A stretch of DNA of 64,000 nt. Source: Macrostomum hystrix. Taxonomy: Eukaryota; Platyhelminthes; Macrostomidae. Positions 46,157-55,455 of the stretch are shown here, in pieces. The translations under genes were made by a program, and so were the position numbers. The stretch is taken from assembly GCA_950097015.1 (NCBI GenBank), contig CATNEN010000039.1, positions 1,860,001-1,924,000 on the forward strand, in the 5' to 3' direction. Position 1 is the stretch's first letter. Each line of letters starts with the position of its first letter. Under the pieces are notes generated by a model. That model saw nothing but the letters and a program-made list of their open reading frames with translations. It had not been told where the DNA came from and searched no databases.

Positions 46157-47085
46157 CCTTTCCCATCAAGTCAATGTTGGCCCTTCCCATCAGGTCAATG
46201 CTGGCCTTTCCCATCACCAATGCTGGCCTTTCCCATCACCAATGCTGGCCTTTCCCATCACCAATGCTGGCCTTTCCCATCACCAATGCTGGCCTTTCCC
46301 ATCACCAATGCTGGCCTTTCCCATCACCAATGCTGGCCTTTCCCATCACCAATGCTGGCCTTTCCCATCACCAATGCTGGCCTTTCCCATCACCAATTCT
46401 GGCCTTTCCCATCACCAATTCTAGCCTTTCCCATCACCAATTCTGGCCTTTCCCATCAGGTCAATGCTGGCCTTTCCCATCACCAATGCTGGCCTTTCCC
46501 ATCACCAATTCTGGCCTTTCCCATCACCAATTCTGGCCTTTCCCATTACCAATGCTGGCCTTTCCCATCACCAATGCTGGCCTTTCCCATCACCAATTCT
46601 AGCCTTTCCCATCACCAATTCTGGCCTTTCCCATCACCAATTCTAGCCTTTCCCATCACCAATGCTGGCCTTTCCCATCACCAATTCTGGCCTTTCCCAT
46701 CAGGTCAATGCTGGCCTTTCCCATCACCAATGCTGGCCTTTCCCATCACCAATTCTGGCCTTTCCCATCACCAATGCTGGCCTTTCCCATCACCAATTCT
46801 GGCCTTTCCCATCACCAATTCTGGCCTTTCCCATCACCAATTCTGGCCTTTCCCATCACCAATGCTGGCCTTTCCCATCACCAATTCTGGCCTTTCCCAT
46901 CACCAATGCTGGCCTTTCCCATCACCAATGCTGGCCTTTCCCATCACCAATTCTGGCCTTTCCCATCACCAATGCTGGCCTTTCCCATCACCAATTCTGG
47001 CCTTTCCCATCACCAATTCTGGCCTTTCCCATCACCAATTCTGGCCTTTCCCATCACCAATTCTGGCCTTTCCCATCAACAATGC
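46157..47085. repeat. 22-bp minisatellite
   Basis: About 42 copies of CTGGCCTTTCCCATCACCAA plus TG or TT; a few copies read ATCAGGTCAATG. It is open by chance over 390 codons in one frame. Confidence 0.97.
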
Positions 47086-47113
47086 TAGCGCTTGTCGTGT
47101 GATTAACGGCTTT

Positions 47114-47307
47114 CTGAGCCAACCTCCAAGGCACAGTGAGAGTATTACAATGCCTGACGATGAGATGATGTACACACCTGTGTGAGGGTGTCTGCGTACA
47201 TTACGTATATGTGCAAGTGTGCTCAGGAGTCAGCGAAATTGGCAGAATTGCCTCCTCGCCGGCTGCGGGCCTGCTGTCACCAAACGATGTGCCAGCGCCC
47301 GCAGCCC
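47114..47307 (-). repeat. dispersed repeat, copy 2
   Basis: The reverse complement matches 9576-9750 nearly throughout. The plus-strand open frame at 47211-47423 overlaps it and is therefore doubtful. Confidence 0.65.
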
Positions 47308-47723
47308 TTTTACAAGTATTTTTGCCTATGCTTCTTGAAGATTCTCGTGAGAAAATTGCTGTCAGGAAAGAAGCCTGTCAATGTGTATTATTTTTATATT
47401 ACAGTTTTCTCAGTGACTACTAACCACTCGAATAAAGAAGTAGTATTGTGTACTTGCACTGATAATTTTCCTGGTTAATTTCGCAGGGCAAGCAGACTAC
47501 TAACACCAGGAACAGGAACATGCTTTCCAGTTCTCGGTTATCAGTTGGCTGTCAGTTTCACAGAGCAGCGGCTCAATTCCGCATCATGACGATATTCAGT
47601 GCGGCCCGATTCCAGAATGAGCTTGAGTAGATTAGGCTGAAATTGCATTGTTATGGGTAATTGTTTTATGCAGCCGCTAGCCAGGTACATGTACTTCACA
47701 CCACTGCAGTTCCCCGGGCTTAC
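47308..47723. other. 3' region of the ankyrin gene
   Basis: No further exon of the minus-strand ankyrin gene could be fixed here. The frame stays open past the donor at 47723 but loses coding character. Confidence 0.4.
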
Positions 47724-48183
47724 ATCGTTCAATATTCGTACGACTTTCCACCTGGTCTCATTGTGCCGGCAGATCGTCCGTCGGTGCTTCGGGATCAGCC
47801 GCACGACGAGCTCCCTGTCGCTGCAGAACTCGAGCAGGTCCTGAACATCCACATCCTCTCGGTAGAGAACTTCGCTGAAAAGGCCATCCCCGAGCAGCTG
47901 TGGGACATTGTGCAGCAGTGTCAGGCGCAAGCAGGTCAGCAGAGCGTCAAAGTTCAGATAGTGCCACTGGTCGTACACAATGTGACGCAAATGTACACAA
48001 ATGACAACCTTCATTTAACGCTTGCCGCGCTAGACGGCATCGAACCACGGCTGCGTGGCCTCGCTCCGATGCCCGATGGAGCGCGGGCTCTCCTTCCTCA
48101 GCGCCGCTGTTGAGCAGCCTGTCGACACCCGACAGAGCTCCGCTGTAGGCGGCCTGCCACAGGGTCTTACCGGAGGTGGCCAT
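47724..48183 (-). CDS. N-terminal exons of an ankyrin-repeat protein with a helical second exon
   Basis: Exon 1 is 48183-48046 (46 codons). Its ATG is preceded directly by an in-frame TGA. It carries one or two ankyrin-like units (KTLWQAAYSGALSGVDRLL, then GEPALHRASERGHAAV). A short intron (48045-47967; weak donor gttcga, acceptor gaccag) leads in phase 0 to exon 2, 47966-47724 (81 codons). That exon ends at a consensus donor (gtaagc) and reads as amphipathic helices (FDALLTCLRLTLLHNV, DVQDLLEFCSDRELVVRLI). The helical pattern is loosely like a death-fold (CARD) domain, but I could not confirm the family, and a SOCS-box ankyrin protein is also possible. Downstream exons were not found, so the gene is incomplete here. 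Confidence 0.45.
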
Positions 48184-48487
48184 TCACTTAAAACGGCTTC
48201 TGCTTCAGAACGATCCCTCAAATTGAATGGCTTTGGTATGGTCCGGGCCTCACTTGGCTGCTGGACTGCGGAATGCGAAATGATGCCTTATAACAAAAAC
48301 TGTATGTTCACATTTATTAAGCCAAGGTACTTGCTAGGCACAATGGCGATCGCTTTACTAAGCTCATAGTAAATAAAAAGAATGGCAACCTTTGTTTAAA
48401 AAAAGACTCTAGTCTTTACAGGTAACAGACTGTCATTAAGCTCTAAAATGGTTCTTATAGCGTTTAAGTCTTCTGACCTGTTTGGGA
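48184..48487. other. short spacer, nothing recognised
   Basis: Should contain the promoter of the minus-strand ankyrin gene. Confidence 0.4.
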
Positions 48488-48750
48488 GGTTCCAGCTGAA
48501 TGGTTGGAGCGTCGGACTCACGACTTGAAGGTCGGTGGCCCGACTCCACTGGAACAATTTGTGTCAATTAGCAAGACACTTCACTCTGCATTGCTTCAGT
48601 TCACCCAGCTGTTAAATGGGTGCCAGCATCAGCTGGGGTGATTGAAGGGGGGTTGGCGTCCCCCCAGTCCATGGACTGAACAGCCGTACGCAGCCTTGAT
48701 GCACCGCGCAATATCGGCAGCACATCTGGCCCAATTGGGGCGGGTGTAAT
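48488..48750 (+). mobile_element. tRNA-derived SINE, best plus-strand copy
   Basis: Order on the plus strand: tRNA-like head (GGTTGGAGCGTCGGACTCAC, then GACTTGAAGGTC); AAGACACTTCACTCTGCATT then GCTTCAG; CACCCAGCTGTTAAATGGGT; CCCCC; AGTCCATGGACT (48666-48677); GAACAGCCGTACGCAGCCTT; and a tail with CCCAATTGGGGC. The AAGACACTTCACTCTGCATT block resembles the conserved central domain described in Nin-DC/Deu-type animal SINEs. Confidence 0.75.
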
Positions 48751-49052
48751 CACTAATTATGATTATTTTTCTATTTTGGTTATGGCATTTAAAATCAACC
48801 CTTATTCGTGCTCACACAGGCTTGTCTCATTAGTACGGGCCCGAACTGATTTGCTGATAAATGTGAAATTGTGTTCCCATTTCAGCCCTGTGCCTCAACA
48901 GCCTGGGATCCGGGCCACCTGCCCGAGGCGCTGTCAAGTTATTAGGGACAAGATTGGGCACTGTCAGCTTGGCAGCGAAGTAAAATAGCATTTAATGTGT
49001 TAGCTGCGGATTCAAAATCAGTCAAAGGCAATTCTGACTGGACTGAATTGCC
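48751..49052. other. short spacer, nothing recognised
   Basis: Upstream of the secretory-protein gene; no feature supported. Confidence 0.4.
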
Positions 49053-50970
49053 ATGACTGGAGGTCGGATGAGCCCTTCGTTTGTAGGCCTTCAACTCCTA
49101 CTAACTCTTGCAGCGGTGGCAGACTGCAGGCTTGACTCCAGCACCGTCATCATTGACTCCGGCGTCAACGCGCCGTGGGCCTTCGTGCCGATCGGCGCGG
49201 AGAATGTCACGGCCCTGGTGCTGGAGGACGAGCAGTCGGCCTGGGTTCTGGTCTTCCACGACGGCTGGCTGTTTCAGCCCTTCCGTGAGGCCGCCGACCA
49301 GCTCAGGGGTCTGATCCGCTTCGGCCTGGTGCATCAGGAGGACCTGGCGACAGCGCAGCGGTTGGTGAGATTTGAGCACACGGCCCTGTCCCATGTGTCA
49401 CTAGCGGAAGACTCACAAATGTCAGTGAAATTGACACCCCAGACGCACTACTGTCAGTCAGTAGTTTGTGTGGAGTGCACCCGCAGCAGCCTGTAGAGCC
49501 GCAGGATTTCGCCTTGCAGAAATTCAATCCGTCTTCGCGAGCGAAATTCCGCGCCCTCCCCTGCGGCCCGGCGGAGCGCAAGCTGTCTGACTTCCTGGAC
49601 ACCGACGTCTTCGACGAGGCCATCGAGCACGCCAGCGCTTCTGTGCCGGCCGACTCCCTCGCACCCGTGACTGATGAGGACAGCTTGAAGAGGCTGCTGA
49701 CTGAGGCGGTCTCATCCGTGCCAACTAAATTTACAGCCATCTTTGCAATTCGTGAGTCCATTCCTACTCAAATTGCTCAGTCTGCCATCAGCCCAGAAAC
49801 ATTTTGTGAAATTCTACAACTCAGGCAGGTGTGAAACCAATTAAATTTTTATCCGGGGATCCAAATTCTTGAATTCATGTCTCAAATCCCGATCTCCTAA
49901 AGGATTCATGTCCCAAATCCCGATCTCCTATAGGATTCAAGTCCCAAATCCCAATCTCCTATAGGATTCAAGTCCAAAATCCCGATCTCCTAAAGGATTA
50001 AAGTCCCAAATCCCGATCTCCTAAAGGATTCAAGTCCAAAATCCCGATCTCCTAAAGGATTAAAGTCCAAAATCCCGATCTCCTAAAGGATTCAAGTCCA
50101 AAATCCGATCTCCTAAAGGATTAAAGTCCCAAATCCCGATCTCCTAAAGGATTCAAGTCCCAAATCCCGATCTCCTAAAGGATTAAAGATCCAAATCCCG
50201 ATCTCCTATAGGATTTAAGTCCCAAATCCCAATCTCCTAATGGATTTAAGTCCCAAATCCCGATCTCCTAAAGGATTCCAGTCCAAAATCCCAATCTCCT
50301 AAAGGATTCAAGTCCCGAATTCCAGAAGATTCAGATCATAAAATCCAATTCCTAAGACGATTCTGATCAGAGATCCCAATTCCTATCAGATCGTATTCCC
50401 GAAGTCCCGCCTCCCCGGCCCGTCACCCGCCCAGGCGACAGCACACCGACCCTGCTGCAGCGGTCGCTGGCCAACAAGCTGTCCAATGTCTTCAACTTCG
50501 GCCTGCTCACCCGGGCGCGGCCGCACGAGCCACTGGACCGGGTCGGCCTCGGCGGCTACTCAACCCCTGTGCCCGGCCTGATGGTCCTGCAGATGCGAGC
50601 GGCGACTTCCAGCGGCTCCGGCCCGGATGGCAACAGCCTGGCAACCATTGAGATCTCTCGCCTAGACGAAAGCGGCATTGCCGGCGCCGGAGATCGCGCT
50701 GAAGACGGCGATGACGAAGAGGCGGAAGTTGAGCTCAACTACGCCGACGCGCTCCGCTTTCTGGTTGAGTACAATCGACACTTTCGAGCCGAACTGCCGG
50801 GCCAAAATCAGGCCAACTTGACCGAGGTTCGCCTGCTCACCCCGCTGCTGAGCCGCGAGAGGCTGGCCTTCGGCATCTTCGACTTCTCCGACAGGCTGGG
50901 CGAGTCCGGGGCAGCTGGACCCGCTGATGAGGAGCCGAGTTCGGGTACAGTTGAGCACAGCGAGCTGTGA
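49053..50970 (+). CDS. secretory protein with thioredoxin-like (PDI-type) fold, no CXXC
   Basis: Three exons, 49053-49364, 49505-49751 and 50435-50970; phases 0 and 1 agree; 364 residues. The N-terminus is a signal peptide (FVGLQLLLTLAAVADC). After it, NVTALVLEDEQSAWVLVFHD and GWLFQPFREAADQLRGLIRF look like the strand-helix pattern of a thioredoxin domain in which the active-site CXXC is absent. Later STPTLLQRSLANKLSNVFNF and STPVPGLMVLQMR resemble a second, PDI-like domain with a cis-Pro-like VPGL. The C-terminus is acidic then variable, without an ER-retention motif (ends HSEL, which only loosely resembles one). I infer a non-catalytic lumenal or secreted thioredoxin-fold protein. The exact family is not recognised. 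Start could also be the Met at 49068. Intron 2 is a 31-bp array. Confidence 0.6.
49870..50330. repeat. 31-bp minisatellite in intron 2 of the secretory gene
   Basis: About 15 variable copies around AAATCCCGATCTCCTAAAGG. Confidence 0.93.
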
Positions 50971-51214
50971 ATCAAATCTACTCACAGGGCGAGTCTGTGG
51001 CTGCCAATGGCCTTAGAAAATTCTTTAAAAAATGGAAGCCTTACAAAAATTGTAACAAGCTCTATTGATTTTTCGATTCTAATATTTCCGCTCCATCCCT
51101 GCCTGTCTTTGTTCGCTCATATTTTTACCCACCCCTCCTCCTGCGACCCCTTCCCTAAATCTCAACTTCCTTCTTTTCATCTCTCCTTTAATCTCACACT
51201 TAATATCATCATCT

Positions 51215-51450
51215 AGCCCCATCTTTCTCCCTCTCTCCCTCTCTCCCTCTCTCCCTTCTTCTCTCATCTCACCCGCCATCTCACCCTCCATCTCACCCGC
51301 CATCTCACCCTTCGTCTCACCCTCCATCTCACCCGTCATCTCACCCTCCATCTCACCCGCCATCTCACCTTCCATCTCACCTTCCATCTCACCCTCCATC
51401 TCACCCTCCATCTCACCTTCCATCTCACCTTCCATCTCATTGTTCGTCTC
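51215..51450. repeat. CTCTCC and CATCTCACC repeats
   Basis: CTCTCCCT runs followed by about 15 copies of CATCTCACCCTC-type 12-mers. The reverse complement (GGTGAGATGG) resembles the GAGATGAGACA arrays. Confidence 0.9.
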
Positions 51451-51919
51451 ATTATCTCGCCAACTCAATCTAAAAATTTTGTCTCCTAGCCAGTGTCGCA
51501 TGTGTATCAATTATCCTTCCTGAAATCATGCAAAAGCGAGTGTATTGGCTTAGTTTTGTTTATCTCTCCAACAAACTGCGACCGGGCTGAGTCAGCAAGC
51601 CAATAAGTTGAACGTCAAATCTTAGGCAACAAAATAAACTCCAAGATTTATGAGGCCTTCATAAATTTTTCGTACAAACAGCTGCCCTGAAAACCCATGC
51701 GCTGTTCAACGGGGGTCATCATTCTTAATCTCTATCCGGAAATGAAGAAAAAATTTTAAAAGCTTTGCCAACTAATTTGATAGATGCCCCGAGTGACCAT
51801 TCGGGTGTGGCATGGCAATGGCGACAAACCAAAGCTTGATATGGCGTGAAATAAAAAAGTTGCAATTCGAAAGTCACTGGGAATGAATGGTCTTAGGACT
51901 AGCCTCGTGTACATAAGAC
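51451..51919. other. intergenic, nothing recognised
   Basis: No feature supported. Confidence 0.5.
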
Positions 51920-52400
51920 TTGTGAACATGAGATTAACCTCTTGGACACGTAATTATCCTTATGGACACGCGATTGTCCTTATAGACACGTGATTGTCCT
52001 TATAGACACGTGATTGTCCTTATAGACACGTGATTATCCTTATGGACACGCGATTGTCCTTATAGACACGTGATTATCCTTATGGACACGCGATTGTCCT
52101 TATAGACACGTGATTGTCCTTATAGACACGTGATTGTCCTTATAGACACGTGATTGTCCTTATAGACACGTGATTATCCTTGTGGACACGCGATTGTCCT
52201 TATAGACACATGATTATCCTAATAGAAATGTGATTATCCTTGTGGACACGCGATTGTCCTTATAGACATGTGACTATCCTTGTGGACATGTGACTATCCT
52301 TATAGACATGTGACTATCCTTGTGGACACGTGATTATCCTTGTGGACATGTGACTATCCTTATAGACATGTGATTATCCTTATGGAGCTGTGGTTATCCT
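51920..52400. repeat. 20-bp minisatellite
   Basis: About 23 copies of GATTGTCCTTATAGACACGT, with TATGGACACG and GTGGACATG variants. Confidence 0.95.
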
Positions 52401-53341
52401 TACTAGCCTTGTGGACCAGGAACTGGTGGGGATGGAAGCCAAGGTACTGGACATGGTACAGGCGGTGCAGGAATCATTATAATCGAATTAGGCCATCGCT
52501 AAGGCGGTCCTCGGGGCAGCAGACCAAAGGAGTGTCAGAAAGCTCAGCTCAGTAAGAGCAGAGTCCTCCTCTCCCTCCTCTGCTCTGTCCTCAATCCCCC
52601 TCTGTCTGTCGCTGCTTCCCTGCTGCAAGGCCTGCTTCTTTAGACCGGGGCCGCCCACGTCAATCTGTTTCTGACGTCTCCGCGGGCGGGATGCGATGCT
52701 CGGCTGTTGTGAAGGCGAAGGAGGAAAGTGTGAGCACACGGGGCGGGAAAGAGGAGCGAGAGAGCGCCTCCCGTGTGCGGGCAGGAGGGAGTAGAGGGCT
52801 GGGATTTCAGGTTGCGCCTGAATACAGTTTCCCCTATTTCTCCCCTAGGGGGAGGGGGAGAGTTGGGTCTAGAAAAATGTTCTGAGCACAGGCAGTCAGA
52901 AGACATTGCGCTCCGAGCGGAATCCCGGGTAGGGGGTAGAGGGGCGAATCGGCCTCGGAGGGGCGCTGAGTCTTGGGAAGAGCGCACGGTAATCTGCAAA
53001 TCCCACTTCCCAAGCCCACCTTCCTCCTCCAATCCCCAGTGGAGATCAAGCTGCCCGCTGCAGGGGCCGCGGCTCTGTCTTTCACCTCTGAGAGCGGCCA
53101 GCGGCGCAGAGGCTTAGAGAGGTCTGACTGACGTCGAGGCAGCCCTACCCCCCTGCATGTAGGGAGAGAGAGAGCACAGGACGGAGGCACATCCTGCTTG
53201 TGTCGGCCCCCTCCCTCCTCGGTCCTATCGCAATTTTCTTTATCTCTCGGCTCGCGGGACGGCTCAAGCCGGGCTGGAGGCGCGGAAGCAGACCGGCTGC
53301 AGACTGGCCGCACTGATTTCTTGGCCTGTTGCCGACCTGCA
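52401..53341 (+). other. GC-rich island, possible promoter / 5' exon
   Basis: About 900 bp of GC-rich, pyrimidine- and purine-tract DNA ends at a consensus donor (ctgcag|gtgagt, intron from 53342). Open frames overlap on both strands, none with domain similarity. It may be a CpG-rich promoter with a non-coding first exon (+) whose downstream exons lie beyond the visible genes, or a dispersed element. Confidence 0.35.
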
Positions 53342-54304
53342 GGTGAGTCGATTAGGCTATTGCTGAGAGTCGAGCCGTCAGTTGCGGCAAGAAACGGCTC
53401 CGCTTGTTCGCGGTGCTGAACAGCAATGCTCAGCTTGGCCCCATGCAGACTGCGAGACTGTCGCTCTCGCCTGCTTGTGGGCCAAGTTTTTTAGCACCAC
53501 GATTAAGTGGAGCGGGCCGACTGCGACCTGCGTTAGTCCCCGCATGCAGCTCATGGTGTGACTCGCTATTGTTTATTTCGATTCCAAAAAAAAGAAGAAA
53601 CTTTGTCCAAAATTTAGACTTTTCAATTTCTCGTACATTTTTAAACTTCGTCGTATCTATCTGATAATGTGATAAGAGTACTTTTTGACTCGGAAAAAAC
53701 TATACTTTCCTTGCCTCGAGCTACGAGCGTTGTCTTCCCTCGAAATGTGACTTGATCGCTTTGCATTCTACTTGATTAATTTTGTGACCTACACGCATAT
53801 AAAATGTATACATTTTCGAAAGTACTACTGAGCTAGGAAATAATAAGTAGTGTAGTGAGAACTTAATATGTGCATTGCTTACTCAGCTACCTCAAAGCAT
53901 TCTCTGCATAATAAATTTAGCCTTCGCTGTCGATTCGAACAGCTGAGATAAGAGGGCCGGGAGGCAACTTTGAGCCGACAATCAATCAATCAGTGCCAAT
54001 GAGCTGTGGGACAGACCGTCAACATTCCCAACAACTGCTAACAGCAGGTGGTTCCTGTCTGGTTTCTAGGCCGGTAATTAATTATTTTCGCAATTAAAAA
54101 TTGGCAGAGCTGCTTACCCGCATTGGGAAACTGCTGAACAATGCCATCAGACACGAGTCTAAATAAAAAGTGGTGCACGGTAGAAGTAACCAGAAAAGAT
54201 TCGCGGCAAAAGGAAATCGACATGTTGAAAGCGTGTTGCCTGGAAAAGAAGCCTTAGATTAAAGCCTATAACATAGGGAATCAGACTTGAGCCTTAGCCA
54301 GAAT
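53342..54304. other. AT-richer flank, nothing recognised
   Basis: No gene or array recognised. Confidence 0.5.
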
Positions 54305-54475
54305 CGCAGCAAGAGTAGTGGAATCGCAGCAAGAGAAGAGGAATATCGTAGCAAAAGTAGATGAATCAAAGCAAGAGTACAGGAATCGAAGCAGGAGTAG
54401 AGTAATCGTACCAAGAGTCCAGGAATCGAAGCAGGAGTAGAGTAATCGTACCAAGAGTCCAGGAATCGTAGGAAA
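54305..54475. repeat. short irregular repeat
   Basis: Variants of AATCGAAGCAGGAGTAGAGT and AATCGTACCAAGAGTCCAGG, about nine half-units. Confidence 0.8.
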
Positions 54476-54669
54476 TGCTCATTTAGAAGCGTTGCCAGAG
54501 TTGAAAACCGAAGCAATATAGCTGCTACCTTTAAGTACTCACAGTAGCTTTTAAAATTTTACTTGACAAGTCTATTTCATATGGGTGACGTAATTTTGCA
54601 GAAAATACAGGCAACTCATTGTAGAAAGCCAAGCTTAGAAAAAACGATTTATAGCTCATGCATGCCCTT

Positions 54670-55420
54670 ATCAGTCCTCAGTCTCACAGCAACCAGCCCT
54701 TATCATTCCTCAGTGTCACAGCCAGCCCTTATCATTCCTCAGTGTCACAACCAACCCTTATCATTCCTCAGTGTCACAGCCAGCCCTTATCATTCCTCAG
54801 TGTCACAGCCAACCCTTATCATTCCTCAGTGTCACAGCCAACCCTTATCATTCCTCAGTGTCACAGCCAGCCCTTATCATTCCTCAGTGTCACAGCCAAC
54901 CCTTATCATTCCTCAGTGTCACAGCCAACCCTTATCATTCCTCAGTGTCACAACCAACCCTTATCATTCCTCAGTGTCACAGCCAGCCCTTATCATTCCT
55001 CAGTGTCACAGCCAACCCTTATCATTCCTCAGTGTCACAGCCAACCCTTATCATTCCTCAGTGTCACAGCCAACCATTATCATTTCTCAGTGTCACAGCC
55101 AACCCTTATCATTTCTCAGTGTCACAGCCAGCCCTTATCATTCCTCAGTGTCACAGCCAACCATTATCATTCCTCAGTGTCACAGCCAACCCTTATCATT
55201 TCTCAGTGTCACAGCCAACCCTTATCATTTCTCAGTGTCACAGCCAACCCTTATCATTTCTCAGTGTCACAGCCAGCCCTTATCATTTCTCAGTCTCACA
55301 GCCAACCCTTATCATTTCTCAGTGTCACAGCCAACCCTTATCATTCCTCAGTGTCACAGCCAACCCTTATCATTTCTCAGTGTCACAGCCAACCCTTATC
55401 ATTCCTCAGTGTCACAGCAG
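54670..55420. repeat. 29-bp minisatellite 3' of PYROXD2
   Basis: About 25 copies built on CAGCCAACCCTTATCATTCC. It ends 36 bp from the PYROXD2 stop codon, so it probably lies in the 3'UTR or directly beyond it. Confidence 0.96.
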
Positions 55421-55455
55421 GTTCTCGACAATCTCCACGCATTTCTGTGACCTGT

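Noticed and set aside
46004-47185. Open frame of 393 codons on the plus strand
   Set aside because: Almost entirely the 22-bp minisatellite; the period of 22 codons over three units gives repeats in all frames. No start context or splice support.
47211-47423. 70-codon plus-strand frame with helical look
   Set aside because: Its first half lies in a dispersed repeat also found at 9.6 kb, with no splice or family support.
52834-53313. Overlapping 114-159-codon frames on both strands
   Set aside because: GC-rich sequence keeps frames open on both strands; no domain, and Pro/Arg/Ser composition as expected from composition alone.
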